From: Simiduia litorea
GTDB taxonomy: Bacteria > Pseudomonadota > Gammaproteobacteria > Pseudomonadales > Cellvibrionaceae
Direction of reading: 5' to 3'
DNA length: 64,000 nt
Assembly: GCF_042853465.1 (NCBI RefSeq)
Contig: NZ_AP031497.1
Location: forward strand, 4,216,001-4,280,000
In this document: piece after piece, positions 43,706-51,034 of the stretch
Layout of the letters: each line of letters begins with the position of its first letter
Numbering within the stretch: position 1 is the first letter of the stretch
The notes under the pieces: generated by a model
Told to the model about the DNA's origin: nothing
The model's input: only the letters and a program-made list of their open reading frames with translations
The model's database searches: none
Position numbers and translations under genes: made by a program

Positions 43706-43762
43706 TAACGCCGTGCTAAGACGCGCGCGCTTTTTGCGCGTCGGCTCTTGAGCACCTTGTTA
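43706..43762 (-). other. attC 40
   Basis: TAACGCC at 43706, GTTA at 43759. Short 57-bp site with loop ACGCGCGCGCTTTTTGCGCGT; almost the same as attC 48. Confidence 0.9.
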
Positions 43763-44113
43763 GCCATTAACAACCCTTAATAGTACAAATTTTTTGTACC
43801 ACTCGGTGCTTTCGAATATATTACCAGTACACTCATCTAATTTATCAATTAGAACGGAGATCTCCACGCCAGCGGTAATGGCTTGAATAGCGCCCTGCGG
43901 ATATAGCTCCTCTGAACACTGGGTCATCGATTTAGCAAATTCCACCTTGCACTCTTCTATTTCACTGTCCTTTTTTGCTCTTTTAAATATAGGACCTTCT
44001 TTACTTCCGCAAAACTGCTCTGCTGCACTTTTTGAAATTGAATCCGTGATGTCATCAGCAGAAACAACACCTGAAAATAGCGCGAATGAAAGAACTAACG
44101 GATACTTATACAT
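43760..44113 (-). CDS. Cassette 40: small periplasmic Cys-containing protein
   Basis: 117 residues with a signal peptide (about 1-19, VVSADD). The mature part is helical with four cysteines (QFCGSK, EECKVEF, TQCSEEL, DECTGN), possibly two disulphides. Not recognised. The stop lies in attC 40. Confidence 0.68.
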   Translation of the reverse strand: MYKYPLVLSFALFSGVVSADDITDSISKSAAEQFCGSKEGPIFKRAKKDSEIEECKVEFAKSMTQCSEELYPQGAIQAITAGVEISVLIDKLDECTGNIFESTEWYKKFVLLRVVNG

Positions 44114-44140
44114 TACTTTACTTCTCGTTTATTTATTTGC

Positions 44141-44239
44141 TAACGCCCGCATAAGGCGCCCATTACACGCTTGCTAGTCTTTTGAGGCACTGTGCCGACC
44201 CAGCAAGCGTGTAATGGGTCGGCTTTAATGCGTTTGTTA
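44141..44239 (-). other. attC 41
   Basis: TAACGCC at 44141, GTTA at 44236. CCCATTACACGCTTGCT pairs with AGCAAGCGTGTAATGGG, a near-perfect 17-bp stem, the strongest in the array. Confidence 0.92.
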
Positions 44240-44743
44240 AGGCAGCAGCAATAGAGTGCTACCTTCCATTATCTTAATTTTGTGTGTATCTCTTTCAACA
44301 TCGTCTGACTGGTTCAAACGAAGACAAACATCTGTTATGAAATTGACGCGTCGAATGAGATATTGCCCTGGGAGGCCGCTGGTCTGTATGCTGACTTCTC
44401 CACACTCTTGGCGCTTGTTGAAAATGTTCCCTTCTTTGTGGTCAAACCAGTCCCAGCTAAATCCACCATCTATATGGATTGCTTGGAGTGCGAATCCAGT
44501 AATGTCTTCGTCTGTGATTTGTACTGCGCCGATGCTAAAACCATCCTCTAGTTCTAAGTAGTAGATAGTCTGCTTTGGAGCTCTTTTCTCATACTTAAGA
44601 TCACTAAGGCCATAGGCTTTTGACCCCTTTTTTATAAGTTCTTTATTCCCGTCAGCGTCTACATTGTAGATTTCGTAGGCAATCTGCTCAGATATGCAAG
44701 ACGTGGACGTAAGAAGTAGAATTAGAAAGAGGATGTGTCGCAT
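44237..44743 (-). CDS. Cassette 41: lipoprotein
   Basis: 168 residues from ATG 44743 (AAGGA 5 bases upstream). Signal MRHILFLILLLTSTSC with lipobox TSTSC. Beta-rich mature part with IYYLELEDGFSIGAVQIT. Not recognised. The longer frame to 44806 begins inside attC 42 and is not used. Confidence 0.7.
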   Translation of the reverse strand: MRHILFLILLLTSTSCISEQIAYEIYNVDADGNKELIKKGSKAYGLSDLKYEKRAPKQTIYYLELEDGFSIGAVQITDEDITGFALQAIHIDGGFSWDWFDHKEGNIFNKRQECGEVSIQTSGLPGQYLIRRVNFITDVCLRLNQSDDVERDTHKIKIMEGSTLLLLP

Positions 44744-44757
44744 AAATTCCTTTGCCT

Positions 44758-45128
44758 TAACGCCGTGGTTTGGGGCGACTGGAGCATAGCGTAAGCCGTC
44801 CCGCACCGCGTTTTTTGCGGTGCTTACAACACCACCTTGTTATTTGCCGCCGGTTTGCATTTGCTACAACGCGCTTAGCGGAGCACCTGCGAAGCCAGAG
44901 GCCATTAGTTTGCGTAAGATTACCTTACTTGATGCCTTTTGGAACCCACTTAGGGCAAACCACAATGCAGGCATGCAACACGCCTTGCGCGGCGAACCAA
45001 CTATTAGCACAGGGAAATAAACTGCGATATTGAAGCAGCACATTCCTTGATGCTGGCATGCCGACTTACTGGCACACTTTTGAATAACTTACCGAACCCA
45101 AAACAAACATAAAAAAGGTAAGGCAAAA
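44758..45128 (-). repeat. Cassette 42: ORF-less cassette, type II
   Basis: 371 bp; attC 44758-44842. About two changes relative to cassettes 29 and 39. Confidence 0.92.
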
Positions 45129-45206
45129 TAACGCCTGCATTTGGGGCGGCGAAGCAAACGCGTAGCCGTCCCGCCGCGATTAGCGGCGAACAAGATGCAC
45201 TTGTTA
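45129..45206 (-). other. attC 43
   Basis: TAACGCC at 45129, GTTA at 45203. Confidence 0.88.
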
Positions 45207-45626
45207 TGAGCATGTTGTCTGCTGCCGAAGAAAATAATCATGTTGCTCTGCATATGACAATTCATAAAACATCTTGAGGTATTCTTTGGCTCGTGCCGGT
45301 TCAACATTCTTAAACTCAAAAAACTTTGTGAAGCTAAATATACCAAGTAGTTTTTTCTGTGGCGGCATGCATATTTCCACGCGAAATTTTTTGCATTCAC
45401 TCTCTAACATAAAGCCAATATGGTAGTTTCCAATACGAAATGTTAAATCAGGCCAACATGGAGGTGGACGATTACCATCTAGCTCTTCAAAACGTTCAAG
45501 CTCTCTTTTCCATGGTGCATTTTCAAACTCCACAATGGCTTGATCAATATTGCAGCTACCAAGTTCAATATTTGAGCAATCCGCACAGATAAAGCCTGCC
45601 GCATCTGATGTCTTCATATTACTCAT
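45204..45626 (-). CDS. Cassette 43: hypothetical soluble protein
   Basis: 140 residues. Cysteines near the N-terminus (FICADCSNIELGSC) may bind metal. The rest is mixed alpha/beta with a Tyr-rich helix (EYLKMFYELSYAEQHDYFL). Not recognised. ATG 45626 is created by the R' core of attC 44; 45617 is an alternative. The stop lies in attC 43. Confidence 0.62.
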   Translation of the reverse strand: MSNMKTSDAAGFICADCSNIELGSCNIDQAIVEFENAPWKRELERFEELDGNRPPPCWPDLTFRIGNYHIGFMLESECKKFRVEICMPPQKKLLGIFSFTKFFEFKNVEPARAKEYLKMFYELSYAEQHDYFLRQQTTCS

Positions 45627-45995
45627 AACGCCGTGGTTTGGGGCGGCTGGAGCGTAGCGTAAGCCGTCCCGCACCGCGTTTTTTGCGGTGCTTACAACAC
45701 CACCTTGTTATTTGCCGCCGGTTTGCATTTGCTACAACGTACTTAGCGGAGCAACGCGAAGCCAGTGGCCGAATATTTGGGTAAGAATACCTTACTTGAA
45801 ACGTTTTGGAACCCACTTAGGGCACACCACGATTTAGGCATGCAACACGCCTTGGCGGTGAACCAACTATTAGCACGGGGAAAGAAACTGCGGACTTTGA
45901 TGCAGCACATTCCTTGATGCTGGCATGCCGACTTACTGGCAAACTTTTGAATTACAAACTAAAACCGAAACAAACTTAAAAAGGGTAAGGCTCAA
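45626..45995 (-). repeat. Cassette 44: ORF-less cassette, type II
   Basis: 370 bp; attC 45626-45710. The body is closer to cassettes 18 and 20 (GCGAAGCCAGTGGCCG) than to 29/39/42. Confidence 0.9.
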
Positions 45996-46082
45996 TAACG
46001 CCGAGTTAAGGGGCCAAGCGCGCTGTTTGCTTGGTCCCAGTGTGTGCGTGCTTTTTGCACACACGGCTTGAACGACTTGTTA
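45996..46082 (-). other. attC 45
   Basis: TAACGCC at 45996, GTTA at 46079. Loop GTGTGTGCGTGCTTTTTGCACACAC. Confidence 0.88.
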
Positions 46083-46088
46083 TGTGTT

Positions 46089-46442
46089 TTACGTTTCACT
46101 GAACACCTTAAACTGCTCACCTTCATAGATGCCTTTAATAATTAAATATGCGCAGTGTGCATACAATGTATAATTCGGAGTATCATTTTCCACGTATTCT
46201 ATTTCTTTAATAGAAAAATTCGTACTAAATTTAGTATTGGCTTTTGACACACCTTCAATAACGCCTTGCTTCATGTTTTCTAAATTATGAGAGCCGTGAT
46301 TACATGTTCCAACCGCACCTAAACCAACCATGTCAATTTTTGTTTCATTACCTTCATCTAGTAATAAGCCCAATAGAACATGTGAAGGCCCCGATATATA
46401 TGTGACTCTATAATGGTCACCTGATCTTGTAAATTGTGGCAT
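46089..46442 (-). CDS. Cassette 45: hypothetical soluble protein
   Basis: 117 residues. Gly-rich GLGAVGTCNHGSHN in the centre and beta-type ends. Not recognised. Starts at ATG 46442, 17 bp from attC 46. Confidence 0.62.
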   Translation of the reverse strand: MPQFTRSGDHYRVTYISGPSHVLLGLLLDEGNETKIDMVGLGAVGTCNHGSHNLENMKQGVIEGVSKANTKFSTNFSIKEIEYVENDTPNYTLYAHCAYLIIKGIYEGEQFKVFSET

Positions 46443-46458
46443 ATTAATTATTTACACA

Positions 46459-46509
46459 TAACGCCCGCAACAGCCGGGAGCGAAGGGAGTCGGATGCTTG
46501 CGTTTGTTA
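46459..46509 (-). other. attC 46
   Basis: TAACGCC at 46459, GTTA at 46506. The shortest site in the array (51 bp); a reduced class B attC. Confidence 0.82.
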
Positions 46510-46848
46510 AGCATTTTTTGCCTTATTGTTAATAATAACACCCACCGCCACGATGCGTGAGCCTTCACGTATGCCAAATTGCTGATTCTTTGAAAACTTA
46601 CCGCCGGAATACATAAGCAAGTTATCTGATACAACTATCTTGCAAAGCCCACTTTCTCCAGGGTTTATCTGACCACCCTCAAAAACATAGCGAGCATCCC
46701 AATCAGTACTGCTGACACCATTTATGTGCCAGAAAAATTGGCCACGATAGCCGTCACTGATTGCACTCTGACGACCGCCAAACTCAGCTTCTATAACGTA
46801 CACCTTAGCCTTAAGATGGTAATCAGATAATTCTTCGAATTTATCCAT
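46507..46848 (-). CDS. Cassette 46: EF-Tu domain III-like protein
   Basis: 113 residues. FEELSDYHLKAKVYVIEAEFGGRQSAI, GYRGQFFW, NPGESGLCKIVV and FGIREGSRIVAVGVI run parallel to the C-terminal beta-barrel of EF-Tu (KVYILSKDEGGR, GYRPQFYF, PGDNIKMVV, FAIREGGRTVGAGVV). It lacks the GTPase and domain II, so it is a free-standing domain III homologue. Any link to translation or toxins is inference. The stop lies in attC 46. Confidence 0.78.
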   Translation of the reverse strand: MDKFEELSDYHLKAKVYVIEAEFGGRQSAISDGYRGQFFWHINGVSSTDWDARYVFEGGQINPGESGLCKIVVSDNLLMYSGGKFSKNQQFGIREGSRIVAVGVIINNKAKNA

Positions 46849-46854
46849 GATGCT

Positions 46855-46926
46855 TAACGCCGCCATAAGCGGCGCGAGCATGCGAGCGTCCGGCGACCGA
46901 AGGGAGCGAAATTAATGGCTTTGTTA
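46855..46926 (-). other. attC 47
   Basis: TAACGCC at 46855, GTTA at 46923. Confidence 0.88.
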
Positions 46927-47367
46927 GCTTTTGCCATTACCTACCTGCTGCACTATTTGCCCTGTTAATGAAAAATGAACTTCAATATCTGTTGGATCGA
47001 TATTAGATAGTTCATACATTCCACCCAATAGATAAGGCTTAGATAAACTGTATATTTGACCACGAGAGAGTATTTTTCCGGATTGCAATAAGTCGCCAAC
47101 CATCTGAACCGCAAAATACTCCACTACAAAATCTTTGCTGGATAATAAACGTCCAAATTCTTCAGCTGACTCTGCTACTTGGGTAAATTCGCCACCACCA
47201 GTATCAAGCCACCAGACTTGACCGTTGTTCACACTCTGAACGAAAGCATCACCGGAGGCAGAAAGTAATATTGGTAGGTACTCCCCACCTAACAGCCATT
47301 CCCAATCGGATAACAAAGAGTCTCGATCTAGATGCGAGAAATTTACGGTTAAGTCATCTAATGTCAT
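46924..47367 (-). CDS. Cassette 47: T6SS/Tdi1-like immunity protein (paralogue of cassette 24)
   Basis: 147 residues, the same length as cassette 24 and about 80% identical by eye, with the same YSLSKPYLLGGMYELSN and VHFSLTGQIVQQV motifs. The leader between gene and attC is also conserved (CTTCCTAGAAAGC), so the cassette was duplicated and then diverged, while the attC sites differ. The stop lies in attC 47. Confidence 0.8.
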   Translation of the reverse strand: MTLDDLTVNFSHLDRDSLLSDWEWLLGGEYLPILLSASGDAFVQSVNNGQVWWLDTGGGEFTQVAESAEEFGRLLSSKDFVVEYFAVQMVGDLLQSGKILSRGQIYSLSKPYLLGGMYELSNIDPTDIEVHFSLTGQIVQQVGNGKS

Positions 47368-47385
47368 CCAAACTTCCTAGAAAGC

Positions 47386-47442
47386 TAACGCCGTGCTAAG
47401 ACGCGCGCGCTTTTCGCGCGTCGGCTCTTGAGCACATTGTTA
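47386..47442 (-). other. attC 48
   Basis: TAACGCC at 47386, GTTA at 47439. Nearly identical to attC 40. Confidence 0.9.
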
Positions 47443-47445
47443 TAC

Positions 47446-48072
47446 CTATTCATGACTTAGCTTCGGTTTGAGATATGTTTCTATAGTTGCAATTGCTGCT
47501 AGAAGGTCCCTTTTAAATTCGTCAGGATCTTCCGTTGACAAATCGTACATAATATCTCGAGAGTTATTATCCAATTTTGAGACTGCTTCACGTCTAGCGC
47601 CGTCAGTATCTGGGTTAGCAATTTCCATTTGGCGTCGAATTTTTGTAAAAAGTTCACTTTCTAGGGTGAATACCTTTTTAAAGAGTTCATCAAGACGATT
47701 GCCCCAAATGGCTTCAGCCTCAAGCAAATCTGTATTCAGGATTGTCTTTTCATCCTGAACCTTTTCCCAGCGAGCTTGGTAGGCTTTCGAAGTGCCATAG
47801 AATCTGATCTGTCTTTGATCCATGCCTTTTGCTTCTTCGTCTGTGGGATATGGCATCTCATAGGGCCACATAACCGGGTTTCTAACTCGATTAATCGCAT
47901 CGCGATATCTATATAGTCCGATTAGTATTCTTCTGGACAGATCATATTCGGACTGACCCTTTAACTGTCGCTGCCATGTACCCAGCCCCTTAACCGCAAC
48001 GACAGCACCCGTAATAGCAACTCCTGCAAGAATTAAATCTTTAATCAATGAGATTATTTGGAAACAGTCCAC
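47446..48072 (-). CDS. Cassette 48 (first cassette): membrane-anchored helical protein
   Basis: 208 residues from GTG 48072, which has AAGGAG 6 bases upstream; the frame up to 48126 reads through the attI junction and is not used. One N-terminal hydrophobic helix (about 7-30) and a long charged helical body. Not recognised. As the attI-proximal cassette it would be the best expressed from the integron promoter. Confidence 0.7.
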   Translation of the reverse strand: MDCFQIISLIKDLILAGVAITGAVVAVKGLGTWQRQLKGQSEYDLSRRILIGLYRYRDAINRVRNPVMWPYEMPYPTDEEAKGMDQRQIRFYGTSKAYQARWEKVQDEKTILNTDLLEAEAIWGNRLDELFKKVFTLESELFTKIRRQMEIANPDTDGARREAVSKLDNNSRDIMYDLSTEDPDEFKRDLLAAIATIETYLKPKLSHE

Positions 48073-48084
48073 CAAACTCTCCTT

Positions 48085-48160
48085 AAGGTATAACAGTTTT
48101 ATTCTGCAGCGGCCGCTTACTTTCACATTTCTATTAATTGGAAATGGATTTTCTTAAGCC
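48085..48160 (-). other. Probable attI site
   Basis: On the minus strand, AAACTGTTATACC supplies the G^TTA crossover (48091-48094) just before the first cassette. No attC-type stem is present on the intI side, as expected for attI. The exact extent is unknown. Confidence 0.6.
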
Positions 48161-48389
48161 ACTGATAAATTTGGGATTATTTCACGACACGCACCGGCGT
48201 ACCAACACATCCATGTAAAAAATGCTAATCACTGGCAGCATATATTTCATAGAATTGCTTTTACTTGTCACCGTATCTTATTGATTTTCCGTATTTTTAT
48301 CACATTTCAGACATGTTTGGCCAGAAAGAAGTTAAGCCAATGCTGCTGAAAAATCGGTTTCCAGTAGAATTCTTCGCGAACAAAATCCA

Positions 48390-48405
48390 CTGTATATAAA
48401 TACAG
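48390..48405. promoter_or_regulatory. LexA box in the intI promoter
   Basis: CTGTATATAAATACAG fits CTGT-N8-ACAG perfectly and overlaps a TATAAA -10 candidate (with TTCGCG 16 bases upstream), 24 bp before the intI ATG. SOS control of integron integrases through LexA is established for several integrons. Confidence 0.88.
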
Positions 48406-48429
48406 ATAAGTGATATTCGGAGAATTAGC

Positions 48430-48696
48430 ATGGACGCGATGGACGATATTCCAGTTTGCGTTGCTGAAAAGCCTATTAAATTTATAGACCGGCTAAAGCA
48501 TTTTATTCGTTATCACAGCCTTGCATACACCACTGAAAAAACCTACATCCAATGGGCAATACGGTTTTTTCGATTCCACAAAAACAAGCACCATAAAGAC
48601 ATGAATAGCGCTGAAATAGAAGTGGATCAAAGGGTCAGACTAAACCTCCTTGATCGGAAGCCTAGCCTTGGATCAAGCGATCCGCTTTCGCCTTGA
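48430..48696 (+). pseudogene. intI: Integron integrase IntI, truncated after the N-terminal SAM-like domain
   Basis: Residues 1-65 (IDRLKHFIRYHSLAYTTEKTY, IQWAIRFFRFHKNKHHKDMN, then SAEIE) match the start of IntI proteins, including the Y-x-x-W-I-x-x-F-I-x-F-H pattern. The frame then passes into REP-like sequence at 48625 and ends at 48696. The catalytic tyrosine-recombinase domain is missing in this window. CGGAGAA precedes the ATG. Confidence 0.9.
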
Positions 48697-48699
48697 TCC
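48625..48699. repeat. REP-like palindrome cluster at the intI breakpoint
   Basis: GATCAAAGG (48625) pairs with CCTTGATC (48648-48655), and GGATCAAG (48670-48677) pairs with CTTGATCC (48692-48699). The first 17 bases (GATCAAAGGGTCAGACT) are identical to 23135-23151 at the RAYT 3' end. Confidence 0.8.
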
Positions 48700-48762
48700 C
48701 AACCGTCATGGTAATATATACGGAAAATCATCCTAACCTCACCCTAAGTTCCAGGCGACTTT

Positions 48763-49383
48763 ATGCATAAATACATTTTCATTGTTTTCCTAATGTGTAG
48801 CTGTTCAACGTTAAATAATAACGTGATCAAACCTGAAGATAGAGACCTAATTAAAAGTGCCGCAGTCGTATCGAAAATTGCAGATAACTTGCACTGCTCC
48901 TATATAGGCCTGACGGTGTTTAATAACACCAATAACCTAATACCACTGGACAATTCATTAGATGCACAATTCTCAAAAAACCTCGCTAATGAACTCTCGG
49001 CATTGGGCGTACAGTCCTACGCAATCGATAAAGACAGCGTTAGCTACGTTAATCCCGATGTAGGCCCAGAAAAATGGGATAACGTCCGAGCACATTTGCC
49101 GCCCACGACGACAACCTTAGTTATTCTTGATGGAACATACACGTTTAATTCTCGCGGGGGCTATTATGCACGAAATAATGGCCTAACTACGAGCGCAAGC
49201 ATCTACATATATGACTTGGCTAGTGGCCGTTTACTTGGGAAGGGGTCCGCCAATAGGTACTTTCCGGATGGAAATTTTACTTGTGATAAATCCTATGTAC
49301 ACCCGCTGGATCACTTAACACGATTAGTTGAAAGATCGGCAGCAGAAATAGGGAAAGAGGTTATCAACGAAATAACGAAATAA
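48763..49383 (+). CDS. Lipoprotein of unknown function
   Basis: 206 residues. Short signal with Cys in FLMCSCS (lipobox). The mature part has LVILDGTYTFNSRGGYYARNNG and ASIYIYDLASGRLLGKGSAN, suggesting a beta-rich periplasmic domain like those of small FlgO- or LPP20-type lipoproteins, but I cannot assign a family. It is the first intact gene after the integron. Confidence 0.72.
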   Translation: MHKYIFIVFLMCSCSTLNNNVIKPEDRDLIKSAAVVSKIADNLHCSYIGLTVFNNTNNLIPLDNSLDAQFSKNLANELSALGVQSYAIDKDSVSYVNPDVGPEKWDNVRAHLPPTTTTLVILDGTYTFNSRGGYYARNNGLTTSASIYIYDLASGRLLGKGSANRYFPDGNFTCDKSYVHPLDHLTRLVERSAAEIGKEVINEITK

Positions 49384-49979
49384 CGAAAACAATATATAAA
49401 TGAAATATGTCAATGCGACTAAGAGTCCGCTAGCCAAGAGAAGCATTAATGAATTGGTGAATGGACTTGAGTCAAAAGATATGAACATATAGTCAGCGCA
49501 AAAGCACAAATCTCCGAAAGAATCCAATGCCTCGGTGAGTGTCTTCCAATTGGATAATAGATTTGGGCCCCAAGATGGAGAATCAGCCTTCTCAGACGAT
49601 ACTATACATTTTATGGCTACAATAGGAGTCTTATCGAATAGCCCAGAGACGGTTCTAGATGCCTGCGCTGATTAGTGGAACAAGAGGCCTGAAAGTGCGG
49701 AAAATTTCAATAATTATTTTTAGAGATCGAGCAACTGCAAGCATTTAGACTTCAAGAGCACTGAGAAACTAGTTGACCAACTAAGTTAAATTATGTTGTA
49801 TATTGTTTTACTTTCAGATGAAGCACGTAACGAAGCCATTGAAGTTATTCGTAAATCAGAACTTAATGTGCATTAGAAAAGTTAACAGGGCCATCTAAAA
49901 TCGGCCGTAAATTTCGCAGTGCATGGCGATCCTTCCGTCGCGCTTTATGGAAATACCATTATCACAAGGAATTTCGAGG
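49384..49979. other. Gene-poor stretch with decayed-looking sequence
   Basis: No supported gene. A 27-codon frame (49795-49878) and a short basic frame containing RKFRSAWRSFRRALWKYH (49900-49965) look like remnants. The antisense hydrophobic frame 49324-49527 overlaps the lipoprotein gene and is not accepted. Confidence 0.55.
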
Positions 49980-50354
49980 ATGAAGACAATAAGAATACTA
50001 CTGATATTTTCTGCTGTTATGTCCCAAGTTTGTCAGGGAGAAGAACATCAAGAACCTTTAAGAACAATGTCAGGCTGCTTGATAATGCATAATTGGAGCT
50101 CCTGGGGCATGTGGAGGTTCAACGTATATGCATTGGCTAGCGAAAAAATTCTAATAGGGAATATTGATAATTATTTTCTCGTTACCTCTTCTGAGCCCGG
50201 TTACAAACATGTAGTCGATGGAGAAACTATTGCTCAATTTAAAGACGCTGAATCAATTCAAGAATTGGGTTCAGAATGTAAAGAAAACTGTCCTTTAAAC
50301 TACCAAAAGCGTACAGGCTGGTTTAAGCGCCGCTGCACGTCATTTCAGCCCTGA
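49980..50354 (+). CDS. Small exported hypothetical protein
   Basis: 124 residues from ATG 49980 (AAGGA 9 bases upstream). Signal peptide about 1-19 (VCQGEE). Mature part with cysteines in MSGCLIM and CKENCPLN and a basic C-terminus (KRTGWFKRRC). Not recognised. The frame to 49923 lacks a ribosome site. Confidence 0.55.
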   Translation: MKTIRILLIFSAVMSQVCQGEEHQEPLRTMSGCLIMHNWSSWGMWRFNVYALASEKILIGNIDNYFLVTSSEPGYKHVVDGETIAQFKDAESIQELGSECKENCPLNYQKRTGWFKRRCTSFQP

Positions 50355-50531
50355 GCCAAACGCTAGAAAACCTTGGCTGTCTAATGCCGCCGTTAAATAC
50401 ACGGAAAAAGTAATGGATTTTTTATTAACCAATTGTAAAAAATCAATCACACCGCACTTTAAACGTGTTAGCGGTGGGCGACACGTTAAGCTAAGCGCGT
50501 AAATATACATAATCGTAAATGGTGGTCAGGG

Positions 50532-50660
50532 ATGACCAAACCGCGCAAAGATAGAAAAACTCTAGTACAAGTTGATGGCACTAGTGCTCAGCGCCGAATC
50601 AACAGAGCTAAGCGTGCCAATAAATACGGTGCCATCGCCCCGGCATTAGCGCCGATCTAG
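50532..50660 (+). CDS. Possible 42-residue basic peptide
   Basis: ATG with AGGG 1 base upstream of its region and a strongly basic composition (KPRKDRK, RRINRAKRANK). No homologue recognised. It may be a remnant rather than a gene. Confidence 0.25.
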   Translation: MTKPRKDRKTLVQVDGTSAQRRINRAKRANKYGAIAPALAPI

Positions 50661-50988
50661 AATCGGTCCCACATAGGCGCGAAGCATTGGATACATAGTG
50701 CCACACGGTTTGAGACTCGTTTTAAGAACTTAGCAAGCGGCGCATACAAGCTTAAACAAGTCTGGCGGAAACTCCGCTATCAACGCAGGTCAAGACTAGG
50801 CCGTTTTCGACAAGCTAGTTAACCCACAAAAATTCATCTAGACATTTTAACTGCCATTGTGACGCCTAATAATTTTTCCAAATAATATTACCTGCAGTAA
50901 CTTAGCTTGAAATTCAGAATTTCAATCCAAATGCGTCAATACCAGTAACAGGTATTTGAGGTGAATGTCACGGTTTAATACTTCCGGT

Positions 50989-51013
50989 AAAAAGCCTCGG
51001 CTAACCGAGGCTT
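50989..51013 (-). terminator. Rho-independent terminator of the S9 peptidase gene
   Basis: AAGCCTCGG-TTAG-CCGAGGCTT followed by T5 on the minus strand, 22 bp after the peptidase stop. Confidence 0.88.
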
Positions 51014-51034
51014 AACTAACCTAAGAATTTCAGA

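Larger units (their letters stand above)
25539..48430 (-). mobile_element. Sedentary chromosomal integron with 48 gene cassettes
   Basis: A continuous array of cassettes, all read on the minus strand, each ending in an attC (+ strand form TAACGCC, 50-110 bases of imperfect inverted repeat, GTTA). The truncated intI and probable attI lie at the high-coordinate end. Cassette k runs from the TAACGCC of attC k to the base before that of attC k+1. Twenty-nine cassettes carry a supported ORF, and nineteen are members of one ORF-less family. Cassette 21 carries an IS110/IS1111 element and cassette 22 an IS3 element within their attC sites. The last attC (attC 1) lacks its outer half. Confidence 0.95.
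50355..51030. other. Gene-poor stretch with several short basic frames
   Basis: Contains a 29-codon frame starting at 50413, a 42-codon basic frame at 50532-50660 (AGGG before its ATG), and an open basic run of about 50 codons ending near 50822. None is recognisable; probably remnants of a mobile or phage-like element. Confidence 0.5.

Noticed and set aside
44744..44806. N-terminal extension of the cassette 41 lipoprotein
   Set aside because: It is translated attC 42 sequence; the lipoprotein signal starts at 44743.
25539..48094. CRISPR array
   Set aside because: The repeated units are attC sites of varying length, separated by genes or long cassettes rather than short equal spacers.
49324..49527. 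Minus-strand hydrophobic 67-codon frame
   Set aside because: It overlaps the lipoprotein gene in antisense and has no ribosome site or recognisable family.
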